Positions 25,442 to 33,136 of a stretch of DNA of 64,000 nucleotides are shown here, piece by piece. The notes below the pieces were generated by a model, which ran no database searches, was not told where the DNA came from, and saw only the letters and a program-made list of their open reading frames with translations. Numbering within the stretch: the stretch's first letter is position 1; each line of letters opens with the position of its first letter. Origin of the DNA: Odoribacter sp. AF15-53 (lineage in GTDB: Bacteria; Bacteroidota; Bacteroidia; Bacteroidales; Marinifilaceae); assembly GCF_003479425.1 (NCBI RefSeq), contig NZ_QUHC01000009.1:1-64000 (forward strand), in the 5' to 3' direction. The position numbers and the translations under genes were made by a program.

Positions 25442-27394
25442 ATGACAGAGCAAGAGAGAATAGATATAGCCTATCTCGATACGGGGGTGTACGAGAACCC
25501 GTGGCGCGAGAACCTTTTCGAGACGCTGCCCGAGGATCGGAAAACGGCGGAAGTCTGCCGTTTCGCCATCAAGAAATCGGCTTTCAACATCGAGTTCGTT
25601 CCCGAAGCGATGAAAACGCCGGAACTTTGTCTTGCCGCGGCCGGCCACCGGGGCGAAACACTGAAATTCGTCCCTGACCGTCTGAAGACACCGAAAATGT
25701 GCCGTGCCGCCGTCGATAGCAACAGCTACGCGCTGTATTACGTTCCGGAGGGGTTGAAGACCCCCGAACTGTGCATGGCGGCCGTGAAGCGCAACGGTCT
25801 GGTGCTGGAGGCCGTCCCCGGGGAATTGAGGACGCCGCAAATATGCCGTGCGGCGTTGAAAGCGGTGGACAGTGCCGATTACAAGATACTCCCTTACATT
25901 CCGTATCCCGATATATGCCTGGAAGGGCTGAAAAAATTCGGGATGTCGTTCGTGGACAAGTTCGAGATTTTCGCCTCCATTGCCCCGGAGGTCATGACCG
26001 GGGAACTGGCCCTTCACGGCGTGGGGATGGACGCGTCCTGCCTTTCGCTCGTGCCGGTGGAACTGCGCACGGAGGCAGTCTGCCTGCGTGCCGTCAGCGG
26101 GGACGGCATCCTGCTCCATGAAGTGCCGGAGGAATTACGCACGGAACGGGTCTGCGAGGCCGCCGTGTCCTCGAACTACCTGGCACTGGAGTACGTTCCG
26201 AAACATCTGAAAACCGACCGTCTGTGCGGGATGGCGCTGGAGCGCGATCCCCTGGCCATCCGCTTTTTCAACCCCGAACAGCTCACGCCGGAGGTCTGCA
26301 ACCGGGCGTTGGCCCGTACCGACGACCTGCGTGTCCTCCGCTATATCCCCTTCGAGGAGATACACCTGAAAGTGTTGGGGTTCTATTGCACGAATTACGA
26401 TAAGACCTTCGATTTTTTGGAGAACATGAACCCCTGGTTCCTCACGCCGAGGGTGGCCCGGGAAATTTTCGCCCTGGAGCCGGAGCTGTTCTACAACCTT
26501 CCCGACCACGCCAAGAACGAGGAGATGTGCCGCCGGGCCGTCGGGCACGACGGGAGCTACCTGCAATATGTCCCCGAGAAGTGGAAAACGCCGGAGTTGT
26601 GCATGGAGGCCATACGGCGCAGTCCCTATGCCATCGCCCACCTGCCCGAGAGCATGAAAAGCCCGGATCTATACATGAGCCTGGTGCGGGAGAACCCGCA
26701 AAACCTGAAAGGCGTCCCCCGCGAAGCCCGGACGCCGGAGATGAGCCGGGAGGCTTTCGAGCGTACCTACGGGAAGGACAAAACCGATTTCTCGGTTATC
26801 AGCGCGTTGAGCGACCCCGCCCTGGTCTTGCAGGTGTTCCGCGAGCAGGACGACCCGCAGCAGATACACCGGTTGATGAGTGTCCTGCACCTGAACCGCC
26901 GGCTTGTAACGGAGGAGGTGGCGTTGGAGGCCGTTCGCAAGGATGCGGGGGTGCTGTACGACATTCCCCAGAGGGCCATCACGCCGCTCGTGGCCGATAC
27001 GGCCGTGCGGGGCGACCCGAGGATGATCCAGTGGGTTCCGAGGGAGCTTCGCACGGCGGATCTGTGCCTCTATGCCGAGGCCGCCCATCCCGAGTTGCGG
27101 GTTTACGTTCCCGACGAAATAGCAAAGGGACGTAATATCTACTCGTTCCACCGTCAGGTGGACGCGAAATTGCGGCAGCCGCTCGAATACGAACAATACA
27201 AGACCCTCTACTCGGGCGGCGCGGTGCGTGTGAACAACGTGTGGACGTCGGTTGCGGGTGAGATTGACTGCTGCGAGGTGCGTTACGACCGTAAGACGGA
27301 GAAACTCAAACTGCGGATCGTCGAACCGCCCAGGGAGAAGAAGGCGCAGCCGAAGGTCGCGCCCCGCAAACCCGCCCGGGGGCCGAAATTGTAG
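25442..27394 (+). CDS. DUF4116 tandem-repeat protein at the end of the tra operon
   Basis: The 650-residue protein is built from about 17 helical repeats of roughly 33 residues around the motif T-P-E-L-C-x-x-A-V, then a YVPE/LKT turn (for example LKTPELCMAAVKRNG). These are DUF4116 repeats, which form solenoids resembling leucine-rich repeat proteins. A distinct C-terminal part from about residue 570 (VDAKLRQPLEYEQYKTLYSG onward) ends in a basic proline-rich tail. No signal peptide. It follows traQ by 63 bp with a strong leader. Function is unknown; protein-protein interaction is likely. Confidence 0.8.
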   Translation: MTEQERIDIAYLDTGVYENPWRENLFETLPEDRKTAEVCRFAIKKSAFNIEFVPEAMKTPELCLAAAGHRGETLKFVPDRLKTPKMCRAAVDSNSYALYYVPEGLKTPELCMAAVKRNGLVLEAVPGELRTPQICRAALKAVDSADYKILPYIPYPDICLEGLKKFGMSFVDKFEIFASIAPEVMTGELALHGVGMDASCLSLVPVELRTEAVCLRAVSGDGILLHEVPEELRTERVCEAAVSSNYLALEYVPKHLKTDRLCGMALERDPLAIRFFNPEQLTPEVCNRALARTDDLRVLRYIPFEEIHLKVLGFYCTNYDKTFDFLENMNPWFLTPRVAREIFALEPELFYNLPDHAKNEEMCRRAVGHDGSYLQYVPEKWKTPELCMEAIRRSPYAIAHLPESMKSPDLYMSLVRENPQNLKGVPREARTPEMSREAFERTYGKDKTDFSVISALSDPALVLQVFREQDDPQQIHRLMSVLHLNRRLVTEEVALEAVRKDAGVLYDIPQRAITPLVADTAVRGDPRMIQWVPRELRTADLCLYAEAAHPELRVYVPDEIAKGRNIYSFHRQVDAKLRQPLEYEQYKTLYSGGAVRVNNVWTSVAGEIDCCEVRYDRKTEKLKLRIVEPPREKKAQPKVAPRKPARGPKL

Positions 27395-27468
27395 GACGGC
27401 GGGTAGTTCTTTGGCAGGAAGGTTGTTAAAAATCGCACGTGTTGTCGCCGATACCCGAATGAAATCGT

Positions 27469-27506
27469 TATATTTGCAATCGAATCCTCCGGCGGCGTGC
27501 CGCCGG
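27469..27506 (+). promoter_or_regulatory. Bacteroidetes-type promoter with GC-rich leader hairpin
   Basis: TATATTTG at 27469-27476 fits the TAnnTTTG -7 element, with TTG at 27442-27444 as a loose upstream element. Just downstream CCGGCGGC and GCCGCCGG (27489-27496, 27499-27506) form an 8-bp stem with a 2-nt loop. It sits in the 361-bp gap after the DUF4116 gene and probably serves the 128-residue gene at 27756; no gene was accepted in the rest of the gap. Confidence 0.45.
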
Positions 27507-27755
27507 GCGATTTACATACGGAAGGAACACATTATGGTGGGGCATTGAAAACAGCCAAATTTTAATCCGCTCGCAAAATAATGGGTAGTTCTCTTCTTCA
27601 TCGTCGTGTCTATATGCGTCAAGCGTATGCGATAGCGGCGTGGGGAGAAATTATCTATCGAGTGGATGGGTGCTTGGCTGTACCTCAATGCCGGTATTTA
27701 ACGTATTCTCACGCCTTTTTCGTATGGTATTTGTCTGAACCTAAAGAAAAGCGAT

Positions 27756-28142
27756 ATGGAAACGAAATCGACAAATGAGGTAAAGGGTGATTACGACCGG
27801 GTATCGGCGAGTGAATGCCTGGGGTCGCTAATCGAGTTGCACGGGATTGTCATGGAAGACGATCTGTTCGTCATTCCCGATGCGGATGGCACGGCAGTAT
27901 TATACAATGACGGGAAGATACGTTTTGACGAGATCGCCGACATCGAGGTCGGCTCGGTGTTTGTGGGCATCCTGCTCCGCAACGGCTATCTGTTCTACCT
28001 TTCCCGTACCGAACCGCTCAAGACGTGCATATACACGCATGGCGGGTGGGGTTCAATCTCTGAAATTTCTCCCCGTGGCATTGCCGGACATATCGGGCGT
28101 GAACTGCACGGGAAGCTGGGCGACCATACGGCGGTCGATTGA
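27756..28142 (+). CDS. Uncharacterised 128-residue protein
   Basis: No family is recognised. It is a soluble acidic protein with a central beta-rich stretch (DLFVIPDADGTAVLYNDGKI) and a Gly-rich C-terminal half (YTHGGWGSISEISPRGIAGH). It has a candidate promoter about 280 bp upstream and ends 8 bp before a bidirectional terminator shared with the convergent minus-strand operon. Codon use matches the tra genes. Confidence 0.6.
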   Translation: METKSTNEVKGDYDRVSASECLGSLIELHGIVMEDDLFVIPDADGTAVLYNDGKIRFDEIADIEVGSVFVGILLRNGYLFYLSRTEPLKTCIYTHGGWGSISEISPRGIAGHIGRELHGKLGDHTAVD

Positions 28143-28150
28143 CGGGAAAC

Positions 28151-28183
28151 AAAAAAATCGGACGGTTATCGTCCGATTTTTTT
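28151..28183. terminator. Bidirectional rho-independent terminator
   Basis: Perfect 14-nt arms (A-tract plus TCGGACG, and CGTCCGA plus T-tract) surround the loop GTTAT. With A-runs on one side and T-runs on the other it can end transcription from both the 27756 gene and the convergent operon starting near 32.6 kb. Confidence 0.9.
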
Positions 28184-28195
28184 CGCGTCGTATTT

Positions 28196-28399
28196 TCACG
28201 GCCGTTGCCTGCCGTGTTCCCGTTTCCGCCTTTGCAGGGCGAGCAGTTGCCGCAACATGTAGGCATGGTTTTCCCCCACGGTATGCCCCGAGGGCATCAG
28301 GTAGGGACTTGCGAGGCACTCCCGGCATTGGCGTACCGCCTCTTTTAAGTCGGTAACGGTTATTTCCGCTCCCGTGATGTCTTTAATCTTTGTTTCCAT
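28196..28399 (-). CDS. Small protein, last gene of the accessory operon
   Basis: The 67-residue protein is mostly helical with a basic C-terminus (QRRKREHGRQRP) and a Cys pair (RQCREC). No family is recognised. Its start overlaps the end of the preceding 59-residue gene by 17 bp and its stop is 12 bp from the terminator, which supports it as a real, translationally coupled gene. Confidence 0.6.
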   Translation of the reverse strand: METKIKDITGAEITVTDLKEAVRQCRECLASPYLMPSGHTVGENHAYMLRQLLALQRRKREHGRQRP

Positions 28400-28562
28400 T
28401 CTTGTCCTGTTTTTTTGGTTCGTACCAACTGTCCCGGTAATTTTCTCCCACGAGCGAGAAAATTCCGCTCATGCCGCTTTCAGCGGCGAAATTTTTGGCT
28501 TCCCATATACCGGAAAACTCTCCCAGCAGCCGGTAGCCGATGAATAATTTGTACTTGCGCAT
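28383..28562 (-). CDS. Small 59-residue protein
   Basis: An ATG at 28562 opens a 59-codon frame starting MRKYKLFIGYRLLGEFSG and ending in a lysine-rich tail. It fits exactly between its neighbours, 4 bp after the upstream stop and overlapping the downstream start by 17 bp. No family is recognised. Existence is supported by the tight spacing, not by homology. Confidence 0.5.
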   Translation of the reverse strand: MRKYKLFIGYRLLGEFSGIWEAKNFAAESGMSGIFSLVGENYRDSWYEPKKQDKNGNKD

Positions 28563-28566
28563 GATT

Positions 28567-28833
28567 TTATCGTTTTTCCAGGTTGATAATCGGTGTGTTC
28601 TTTTGCAGCCATTCCTTCACGCTGTCCATGTTGTATTCGGATGTGATAACCGCCGTTCGGTCGTCGATTTCGGTGAAGCGCGTAGTTTCATACCCGTCGA
28701 TCCACTGCTTCAGCGTGGCAACGCCCCACACCTGCGGGTCGTCGAACATGGTGTTGAGCCGCCCGATACCCTCGCCGAAGGTTACGAGCAGCGTTTCATA
28801 GGAGATTTCCTTGTTTACTTCATTCGTTTTCAT
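28567..28833 (-). CDS. Uncharacterised 88-residue protein
   Basis: The soluble mixed alpha/beta protein has a W-x-x-x-T-L-K-Q-W core (WGVATLKQWIDGYETT). No family is recognised. Its start lies 15 nt after one copy of the GC-rich operon hairpin (28849-28866), the same spacing seen before three other genes of the operon. Confidence 0.6.
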   Translation of the reverse strand: MKTNEVNKEISYETLLVTFGEGIGRLNTMFDDPQVWGVATLKQWIDGYETTRFTEIDDRTAVITSEYNMDSVKEWLQKNTPIINLEKR

Positions 28834-28848
28834 ATTCTCGCTTTTTAC

Positions 28849-28866
28849 GGGCGGCTTTTGCCGCCC
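28849..28866 (-). promoter_or_regulatory. Operon hairpin, copy A
   Basis: GGGCGGC and GCCGCCC form a 7-bp stem with a 4-nt loop. It is 13 nt after the stop of the upstream gene and 15 nt before the start of the 88-residue gene. On the transcribed strand it is followed by an A-rich spacer, unlike a terminator. Confidence 0.75.
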
Positions 28867-28879
28867 CGAAATTTTTTAA

Positions 28880-29197
28880 TCAGACAAGTTCCACTCTAAC
28901 CCTGCTCATGTTCGCCCAGAACACGCCGTTGCAGTAGTAGGCGTAGCCGTTATGCCAGTTGCTCCTGCGGCGTATCACGTCCTGCTCGGGTGGTCGTATC
29001 TCGATACTCGTGGTGTAGATGTTGTGTCCCACGGTAATGACGAGGTTGCACCTTCGCCATATCTCGGAATGGGTTTTGAACCCGTTTTTCCCCTCGACGA
29101 GCGCAAGGGCCGTCTTGACTGCTTCCCGAACTTCCCAATCCCACTCCCCGAAGGGTTTGAGCGGGCGTGCCATGTAGCTTTTATAGATGATTTTCAT
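28880..29197 (-). CDS. Uncharacterised 105-residue protein
   Basis: The soluble protein has many aromatic residues in the C-terminal half (NWHNGYAYYCNGVFWANMSR). No family is recognised. The start at 29197 is preferred over an internal Met at 29173 because it places hairpin copy B at 19 nt, similar to the spacing in the sister genes. Part of the nine-gene minus-strand operon. Confidence 0.6.
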   Translation of the reverse strand: MKIIYKSYMARPLKPFGEWDWEVREAVKTALALVEGKNGFKTHSEIWRRCNLVITVGHNIYTTSIEIRPPEQDVIRRRSNWHNGYAYYCNGVFWANMSRVRVELV

Positions 29198-29216
29198 TGT
29201 TATATTTTTTTTTGTA

Positions 29217-29234
29217 GGGCGGCTTTCGCCGCCC
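29217..29234 (-). promoter_or_regulatory. Operon hairpin, copy B
   Basis: The stem is identical to copy A (GGGCGGC/GCCGCCC) with a GAAA loop in the transcribed sense. It lies 5 nt after the upstream stop and 19 nt before the next start, and an A-rich spacer follows. Confidence 0.75.
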
Positions 29235-29239
29235 CGATT

Positions 29240-29566
29240 TTATAATTCGACAATCCTTTCCACTCTGCCGTACAACATGGAGCGTATGCTCGTCTTGTCC
29301 ACGCCCTTGTATTCCGTGTAATGCCCGTACTGCTTTACCACGAATGTTTTCAGTACATCGACAAAGTTGAAACGATACCCTAAAAGCGGAATGGAGTCCT
29401 TGAAATAGGTGTTATGGTTTACCTCACGGGTAATCCAGTCTTTCTCCTCACGGGTGAGCGTTCCCCCGTCATTGAGCCGTTTGCGTAATATGTACGCTTT
29501 TGAGCCTGCAAGGCTTTCGAGTGCGGGAACGTCCCACGACACGAATTTATATGCTATTTGGTTCAT
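29240..29566 (-). CDS. Uncharacterised 108-residue protein
   Basis: The soluble helical protein starts MNQIAYKFVSWDVPALESLAG and contains VNHNTYFKDSIPLLGYRFNF. No family is recognised. It starts 16 nt after hairpin copy C. Its conserved place behind the PcfJ gene in such elements is my impression only. Confidence 0.6.
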   Translation of the reverse strand: MNQIAYKFVSWDVPALESLAGSKAYILRKRLNDGGTLTREEKDWITREVNHNTYFKDSIPLLGYRFNFVDVLKTFVVKQYGHYTEYKGVDKTSIRSMLYGRVERIVEL

Positions 29567-29582
29567 TCTATTTTGTTTTTGC

Positions 29583-29600
29583 GGGCGGCTTTCGCCGCCC
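29583..29600 (-). promoter_or_regulatory. Operon hairpin, copy C
   Basis: It has the same 7-bp GC stem with a GAAA loop in the transcribed sense as copy B. It lies 6 nt after the PcfJ stop and 16 nt before the start of the 108-residue gene. Confidence 0.75.
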
Positions 29601-29606
29601 CGATTT

Positions 29607-30890
29607 TTATGCTGTCATTCGTTTCCGTATAAGGGACATGTTCCCCTTCATCAGTTTCAGTATTTGCCCGTGGTATGGGGTATTCTTGTTACACACGCCA
29701 CGGCTCTGCACGACCTCCATGCGTTTTAGGGACACCTCTATCGTTTCGATACGTTTGCCGTCGATTGTGGCCGAGAGTATGAGCGAGTCGGCTTTCAGAT
29801 AGTATTCGTTGGTAAACACGCAATGGTGCATGGCCTCGCCCTCCTGCCGTATGGCTTCAACGCTGTCCAATACCTTGATGCAGATTTCCCCGTCGGAAAA
29901 CTCCACTCCGAAAAACCGCCCTTTGGCTTCGACAAACGAGGCTTCCTGTTCCAACGCCTTGCGCCGTTCCTCCTGCCGCCGTTCCATTTGCATGTGCCGC
30001 CGTTTTTTTGCCATGTAGAGGTCATGCGCTGCGGGCAGGTCTGCGGGACACACGAAATGGGCGTTATGCAGGTCTTTCCCGAAAAATCGCAGCAGGTCGA
30101 TGTAGTCGCACCATTCCGTCGGTTTCCCGATAGCGTACCCGTTACGGATGGCGATACGGATGGCCGGCCAATAGTCTGCGATATTGCGGGAGGAACGGGC
30201 GAAAAATCGCACGAGTGCCGTTTGTCCCGCTTTAAGCAGCGTTTCGGCCTTGTTCTCCGAGAGCAGCAGGTGGATAAGGTCGAAAGGGGTTACATCGGGG
30301 AGTTGTTTACCGTAGCCGCTTCGGCGCAGTTCGGGGATAAGCCGTTGTCGGGGATAGATGCGTGTGGGCGTGATGTTGTATTTCCCGTCGTTCTCCGCCC
30401 GCAGTTCCAATGCGCTCGACCAACTCCACCCGTGAACGAAGAAGCCCATCGGGCGCAGCCGTGCGAAGGTTGCGGAGCGTCCGTCGGGGGCAATCCACCG
30501 CTGTACGGCTTCGATATGGGTGTAAACGGGCGTCTGTCCCACTTTCGCCCAACACTCGATATAGACGAAGCGCAGGACTTGAAAACCCTTGCAGCGGGTT
30601 ACGATGCACAAATACTCGTAATCGTTGAACTTGCGGCGCAGGGTGGTTTCCACTTTCAGCGGGGTGTGGCAGTGCGGACACTCGCACCCTAACAGATTGT
30701 CCGTGAGTTCTCCGTTTTCGCTCTGCCACGTGTGGCCGCACTCGGTGCAGGTGATAAGTCCTTTCGGCGTGCGGCGTCCGATATGCTCGATGCAGTTCTT
30801 GTACCCCCATTCGATTTGTGCGGGGGTAAGCGGCGGCAGGTGTTTACTTGCCGCCACAACGCTCTGTTGGAATTTTGTTCTCGGTTTCAT
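29607..30890 (-). CDS. pcfJ: PcfJ-like protein
   Basis: This 427-residue protein has an N-terminal zinc-binding region (two CxxC pairs: CTECG near residue 48 and CECPHC near 68). The C-terminal PcfJ-type domain contains VLDSVEAIRQEGEAMHHCVF and YHGQILKLMKGNMS. PcfJ was named in the enterococcal conjugative plasmid pCF10 and occurs widely on ICEs; its role in DNA processing or transfer is not established. It starts 2 nt after the pcfK stop, so the two are coupled. Confidence 0.8.
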   Translation of the reverse strand: MKPRTKFQQSVVAASKHLPPLTPAQIEWGYKNCIEHIGRRTPKGLITCTECGHTWQSENGELTDNLLGCECPHCHTPLKVETTLRRKFNDYEYLCIVTRCKGFQVLRFVYIECWAKVGQTPVYTHIEAVQRWIAPDGRSATFARLRPMGFFVHGWSWSSALELRAENDGKYNITPTRIYPRQRLIPELRRSGYGKQLPDVTPFDLIHLLLSENKAETLLKAGQTALVRFFARSSRNIADYWPAIRIAIRNGYAIGKPTEWCDYIDLLRFFGKDLHNAHFVCPADLPAAHDLYMAKKRRHMQMERRQEERRKALEQEASFVEAKGRFFGVEFSDGEICIKVLDSVEAIRQEGEAMHHCVFTNEYYLKADSLILSATIDGKRIETIEVSLKRMEVVQSRGVCNKNTPYHGQILKLMKGNMSLIRKRMTA

Positions 30891-30892
30891 AA

Positions 30893-31303
30893 CTAAAATA
30901 GACTGGGCATTAGTTTGTTATCTTCGATTTTCTTGGGTTTGGACTTGGCTTTCGCCAACTTGGCGTAGGCTTCGCTCTCGGCCTTCCGTATGGCGTTCCG
31001 CCGTGCCTCGGCTTTTTCCTCCTCGGTCAGTTCAACGGTGTGATTGACCACTACCTTGCAACTGACGGGTTTGCCGATGTCGATGTCCTCCTCGTCGTAA
31101 TAGTGGAGTGCCATAGAGTATATTTCCTCGTCGGCAAACCCGTTGCAACCGCTCTGCCGTACTTGGTTGATGATGAAAGTGCAGCAATCGTCAATGTTCT
31201 TTTTCGGGTTGGCGTATCGGGGTGCGAAAAGTTCGTCCTCCCGTGCCCGTGCGTCGAGATAGTTCTGTATCGTCAGTTTGAAATAATCTGTTCCTTGTGC
31301 CAT
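30893..31303 (-). CDS. pcfK: PcfK-like protein
   Basis: The protein has 136 residues from the ATG at 31303, which starts MAQGTDYFKLTIQNYLD. The core includes CCTFIINQVRQSGCNGFADE and the Lys/Glu-rich C-terminus is helical. This matches the PcfK family that accompanies PcfJ. A longer frame to 31348 would run through hairpin copy D, so the internal Met is preferred. Confidence 0.78.
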   Translation of the reverse strand: MAQGTDYFKLTIQNYLDARAREDELFAPRYANPKKNIDDCCTFIINQVRQSGCNGFADEEIYSMALHYYDEEDIDIGKPVSCKVVVNHTVELTEEEKAEARRNAIRKAESEAYAKLAKAKSKPKKIEDNKLMPSLF

Positions 31304-31320
31304 GATTTTTTGGTATTGTG

Positions 31321-31336
31321 GGGCGGCGAGCCGCCC
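31321..31336 (-). promoter_or_regulatory. Operon hairpin, copy D
   Basis: The GGGCGGC/GCCGCCC stem is the same as in the other copies, with a 2-nt loop. It lies 12 nt after the upstream stop and 17 nt before the pcfK start. Confidence 0.75.
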
Positions 31337-31348
31337 CGTGTTCAACAT

Positions 31349-32341
31349 TTATTCGTCCTTTCCGAGAAGCCGCCGCACCTCGTCCTCTTTGGTCTTTTGG
31401 AAAATCCATCCCGCTCTCTTCTGCCCGTCATGCGTCAGCCGTGCGTTGAAGCGTCCCCCGAGTGCGTGAAGGGCGTCCTTGACGGGCTTGGTGTCCCCGA
31501 ATACGGCTATCGCCTTCTCGGAATAGTCCACGATGATAAACCCGCCTTGCACGCTCGTTTCAGTGCGTTCCGCCCGTTTTTCGTCTTTCGGCTCGGGCAG
31601 ACATATATTCTCCTCGTTTCCTGCGATATATGCCAGCCTGTCGATGTACCCTTCACGTGTGTAGTGGGTCAGTTTGCAGACACTCCACCCGTATTTCGGA
31701 CTTTTGCCGAGCGTGAAAACGGGATAGCGGTGTTCGTTCTTGGGGTCGTATTCGGAGAGGTGCGCCGTTTGCGGGAAATTGGCCGCCGCCTTTCTCAACT
31801 CCCCGAAGCCGTTGCGGGAGGTGGCCGAAAAGCCGAGAATGACGGTACGCACGCTTCGGGTGGTCGAACACTCGTAAGAGGGGTCAGTGTATTCCGTTTC
31901 GTTGAGTTCGGCGATGATTACGCCCTGCACCCCTTCGGGCATGATGCGGCGTAACCTCTGCGCTCCTATTTCCGCTATGCGGTCATGCTCGGCTTTCTCT
32001 TTGGCGGCGGCGATGGCCTGCGCCGTGGCTTGCTCTTCCGCCTGCCCCACGAGCAAAGCCACCTCGAAAGCGTCCATGAACTCGGGGTTCACGTCGTCGT
32101 AGTACCTGCCGATACCGAATGTTTGCGAGAGGGGTCGCAGAATGTCCGTTTGGCTGATTTCCTTTGTTTCGGTATCGACCATGTGGTACACGTAGCCACG
32201 GGCGGTGTGTTCCACCTTGTAAACGACGTAACGCTTTCTGCTCGCACCCGCACCGATACCGATGATTACCTGGTTTTCCTTGACTACCTGCACCCGTGTG
32301 TCCGTGGTAGTCGCTCCGAATAATGAAATGTACTTTGTCAT
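31349..32341 (-). CDS. Uncharacterised 330-residue mobile-element protein
   Basis: The soluble protein has an N-terminal part rich in beta structure, a coiled helix near residues 95-125 (ALLVGQAEEQATAQAIAAAK), a middle domain with GFSATSRNGFGELRKAA, and a C-terminal module (IVDYSEKAIAVFGDTKPVKD, then LGGRFNARLTHDGQKRAGW). That last module recurs at the ends of large mobile-element proteins as I remember them, but I cannot assign a function. It starts 12 nt after the upstream membrane-protein gene. Confidence 0.65.
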   Translation of the reverse strand: MTKYISLFGATTTDTRVQVVKENQVIIGIGAGASRKRYVVYKVEHTARGYVYHMVDTETKEISQTDILRPLSQTFGIGRYYDDVNPEFMDAFEVALLVGQAEEQATAQAIAAAKEKAEHDRIAEIGAQRLRRIMPEGVQGVIIAELNETEYTDPSYECSTTRSVRTVILGFSATSRNGFGELRKAAANFPQTAHLSEYDPKNEHRYPVFTLGKSPKYGWSVCKLTHYTREGYIDRLAYIAGNEENICLPEPKDEKRAERTETSVQGGFIIVDYSEKAIAVFGDTKPVKDALHALGGRFNARLTHDGQKRAGWIFQKTKEDEVRRLLGKDE

Positions 32342-32353
32342 ACCTGTAATAAT

Positions 32354-32605
32354 TTAGAAGATGTGAGTGAATAGGAAATAGAAAAAGCCGGTTAGAGCCA
32401 CGAGAGAAACAAGGCAGGAGAAAATGCCCCGCAGGATGTCATAACAGAACGTGAAGCCCAAAACGACCCAAATAAAGTCGATACCCCACACGTGGAAGCC
32501 CAAAGCCACCGCCCCGACCTTTACCGCCAACCCGACCTTTGCCTTTATGCCAAGTGGAAGGTTGGAGGATTTCTGTTTCCATTTATTTTTCTCTTCGTTT
32601 CTCAT
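32354..32605 (-). CDS. Small membrane protein, first gene of the accessory operon
   Basis: The 83-residue protein has a basic, Lys-rich N-terminus and two hydrophobic stretches (FIWVVLGFTFCYDIL and CLVSLVALTGFFYFLF). No family is recognised. Its start codon is the left boundary of the large inverted duplication, and the mirror arm begins with a degenerate copy of its own first codons. Confidence 0.6.
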   Translation of the reverse strand: MRNEEKNKWKQKSSNLPLGIKAKVGLAVKVGAVALGFHVWGIDFIWVVLGFTFCYDILRGIFSCLVSLVALTGFFYFLFTHIF

Positions 32606-32885
32606 AACCTTTGACTTTTTTTTTATGCCGTAGCGGAGCCGGTATGGATGGAATCTGTTTCGGTAGCATCAAAAGGTGTCGGGGATAGCTGCTGCAAGAT
32701 TTTGTCGGAAAATACGCTCGCCCGCAGGGAAAGAGGAAGATTTTGCGGCAAACCGCCCCGCGGCCCGATCTTGCAGCAGCGTGAGCCCCGTAACTACCTT
32801 TGCTACTGACAACAGATTTCCATACCGCGCTCCGCGGCATGAAAAAAAAGAGAGGAAAAGGTTATGGGAGAGAAACGGGGAGAAA
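32585..32885. repeat. Large imperfect inverted duplication
   Basis: The left arm 32585-32700 and right arm 32768-32885 are imperfect reverse complements. Clear blocks are GCTGCTGCAAGAT/ATCTTGCAGCAGC (32688-32700, 32768-32780, perfect), AATCTGTT blocks, GGTATGG/CCATACC, a T-run/A-run and CATAACCT/GGTTATG at the start codon. The arms also match past the start codon of the 83-residue gene: the right arm reads ATG-GGA-GAG-AAA and stops after 11 codons. The arms are separated by 67 bp. It is a 5' leader plus gene start copied in opposite orientation. Confidence 0.75.
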
Positions 32886-32892
32886 ACGATAT

Positions 32893-33117
32893 GCCGTGAA
32901 CGCTCGCGAAAGTCGGTTCACGGCTCACCCTGCATGGAATGATAAATCGCCCGCGAACATTTCCTTTCACGGGCGATTGGCGTATCGGAGCGTGCCGATC
33001 CCGTATCGGCGGAGGATCGTTTCCGCCGGACGTGGCGCCACTCGCTGCCACTTTTAAGACGGATACGTCCATATGCCACTGGCTGATAACAAGATACTGT
33101 CCATTTGTGTACTTTTG
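32893..33117 (+). promoter_or_regulatory. Hairpin-rich leader and promoter of the excisionase-like genes
   Basis: Three short inverted repeats follow one another: GCCGTGAAC/GTTCACGGC (32893-32901, 32916-32924), AATCGCCCG/CGGGCGATT (32945-32953, 32970-32978) and GCCGAT/ATCGGC (32994-32999, 33005-33010). TACTTTTG at 33110-33117 is a TAnnTTTG -7 element 19 nt ahead of the start codon at 33137. The structured DNA between may hold operator or recombination directionality sites; no gene is visible here. Confidence 0.5.
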
Positions 33118-33136
33118 GGCATCCGGGAAACAAAAA

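Noticed and set aside
27581..27778. 65-residue plus-strand frame before the 128-residue gene
   Set aside because: It overlaps the next gene, has no recognisable features and no good ribosome-binding site; treated as non-coding leader.
28849..31336. The four GC hairpins as rho-independent terminators
   Set aside because: In the transcribed sense they are followed by A-rich spacers rather than T-runs, and the operon continues through them.
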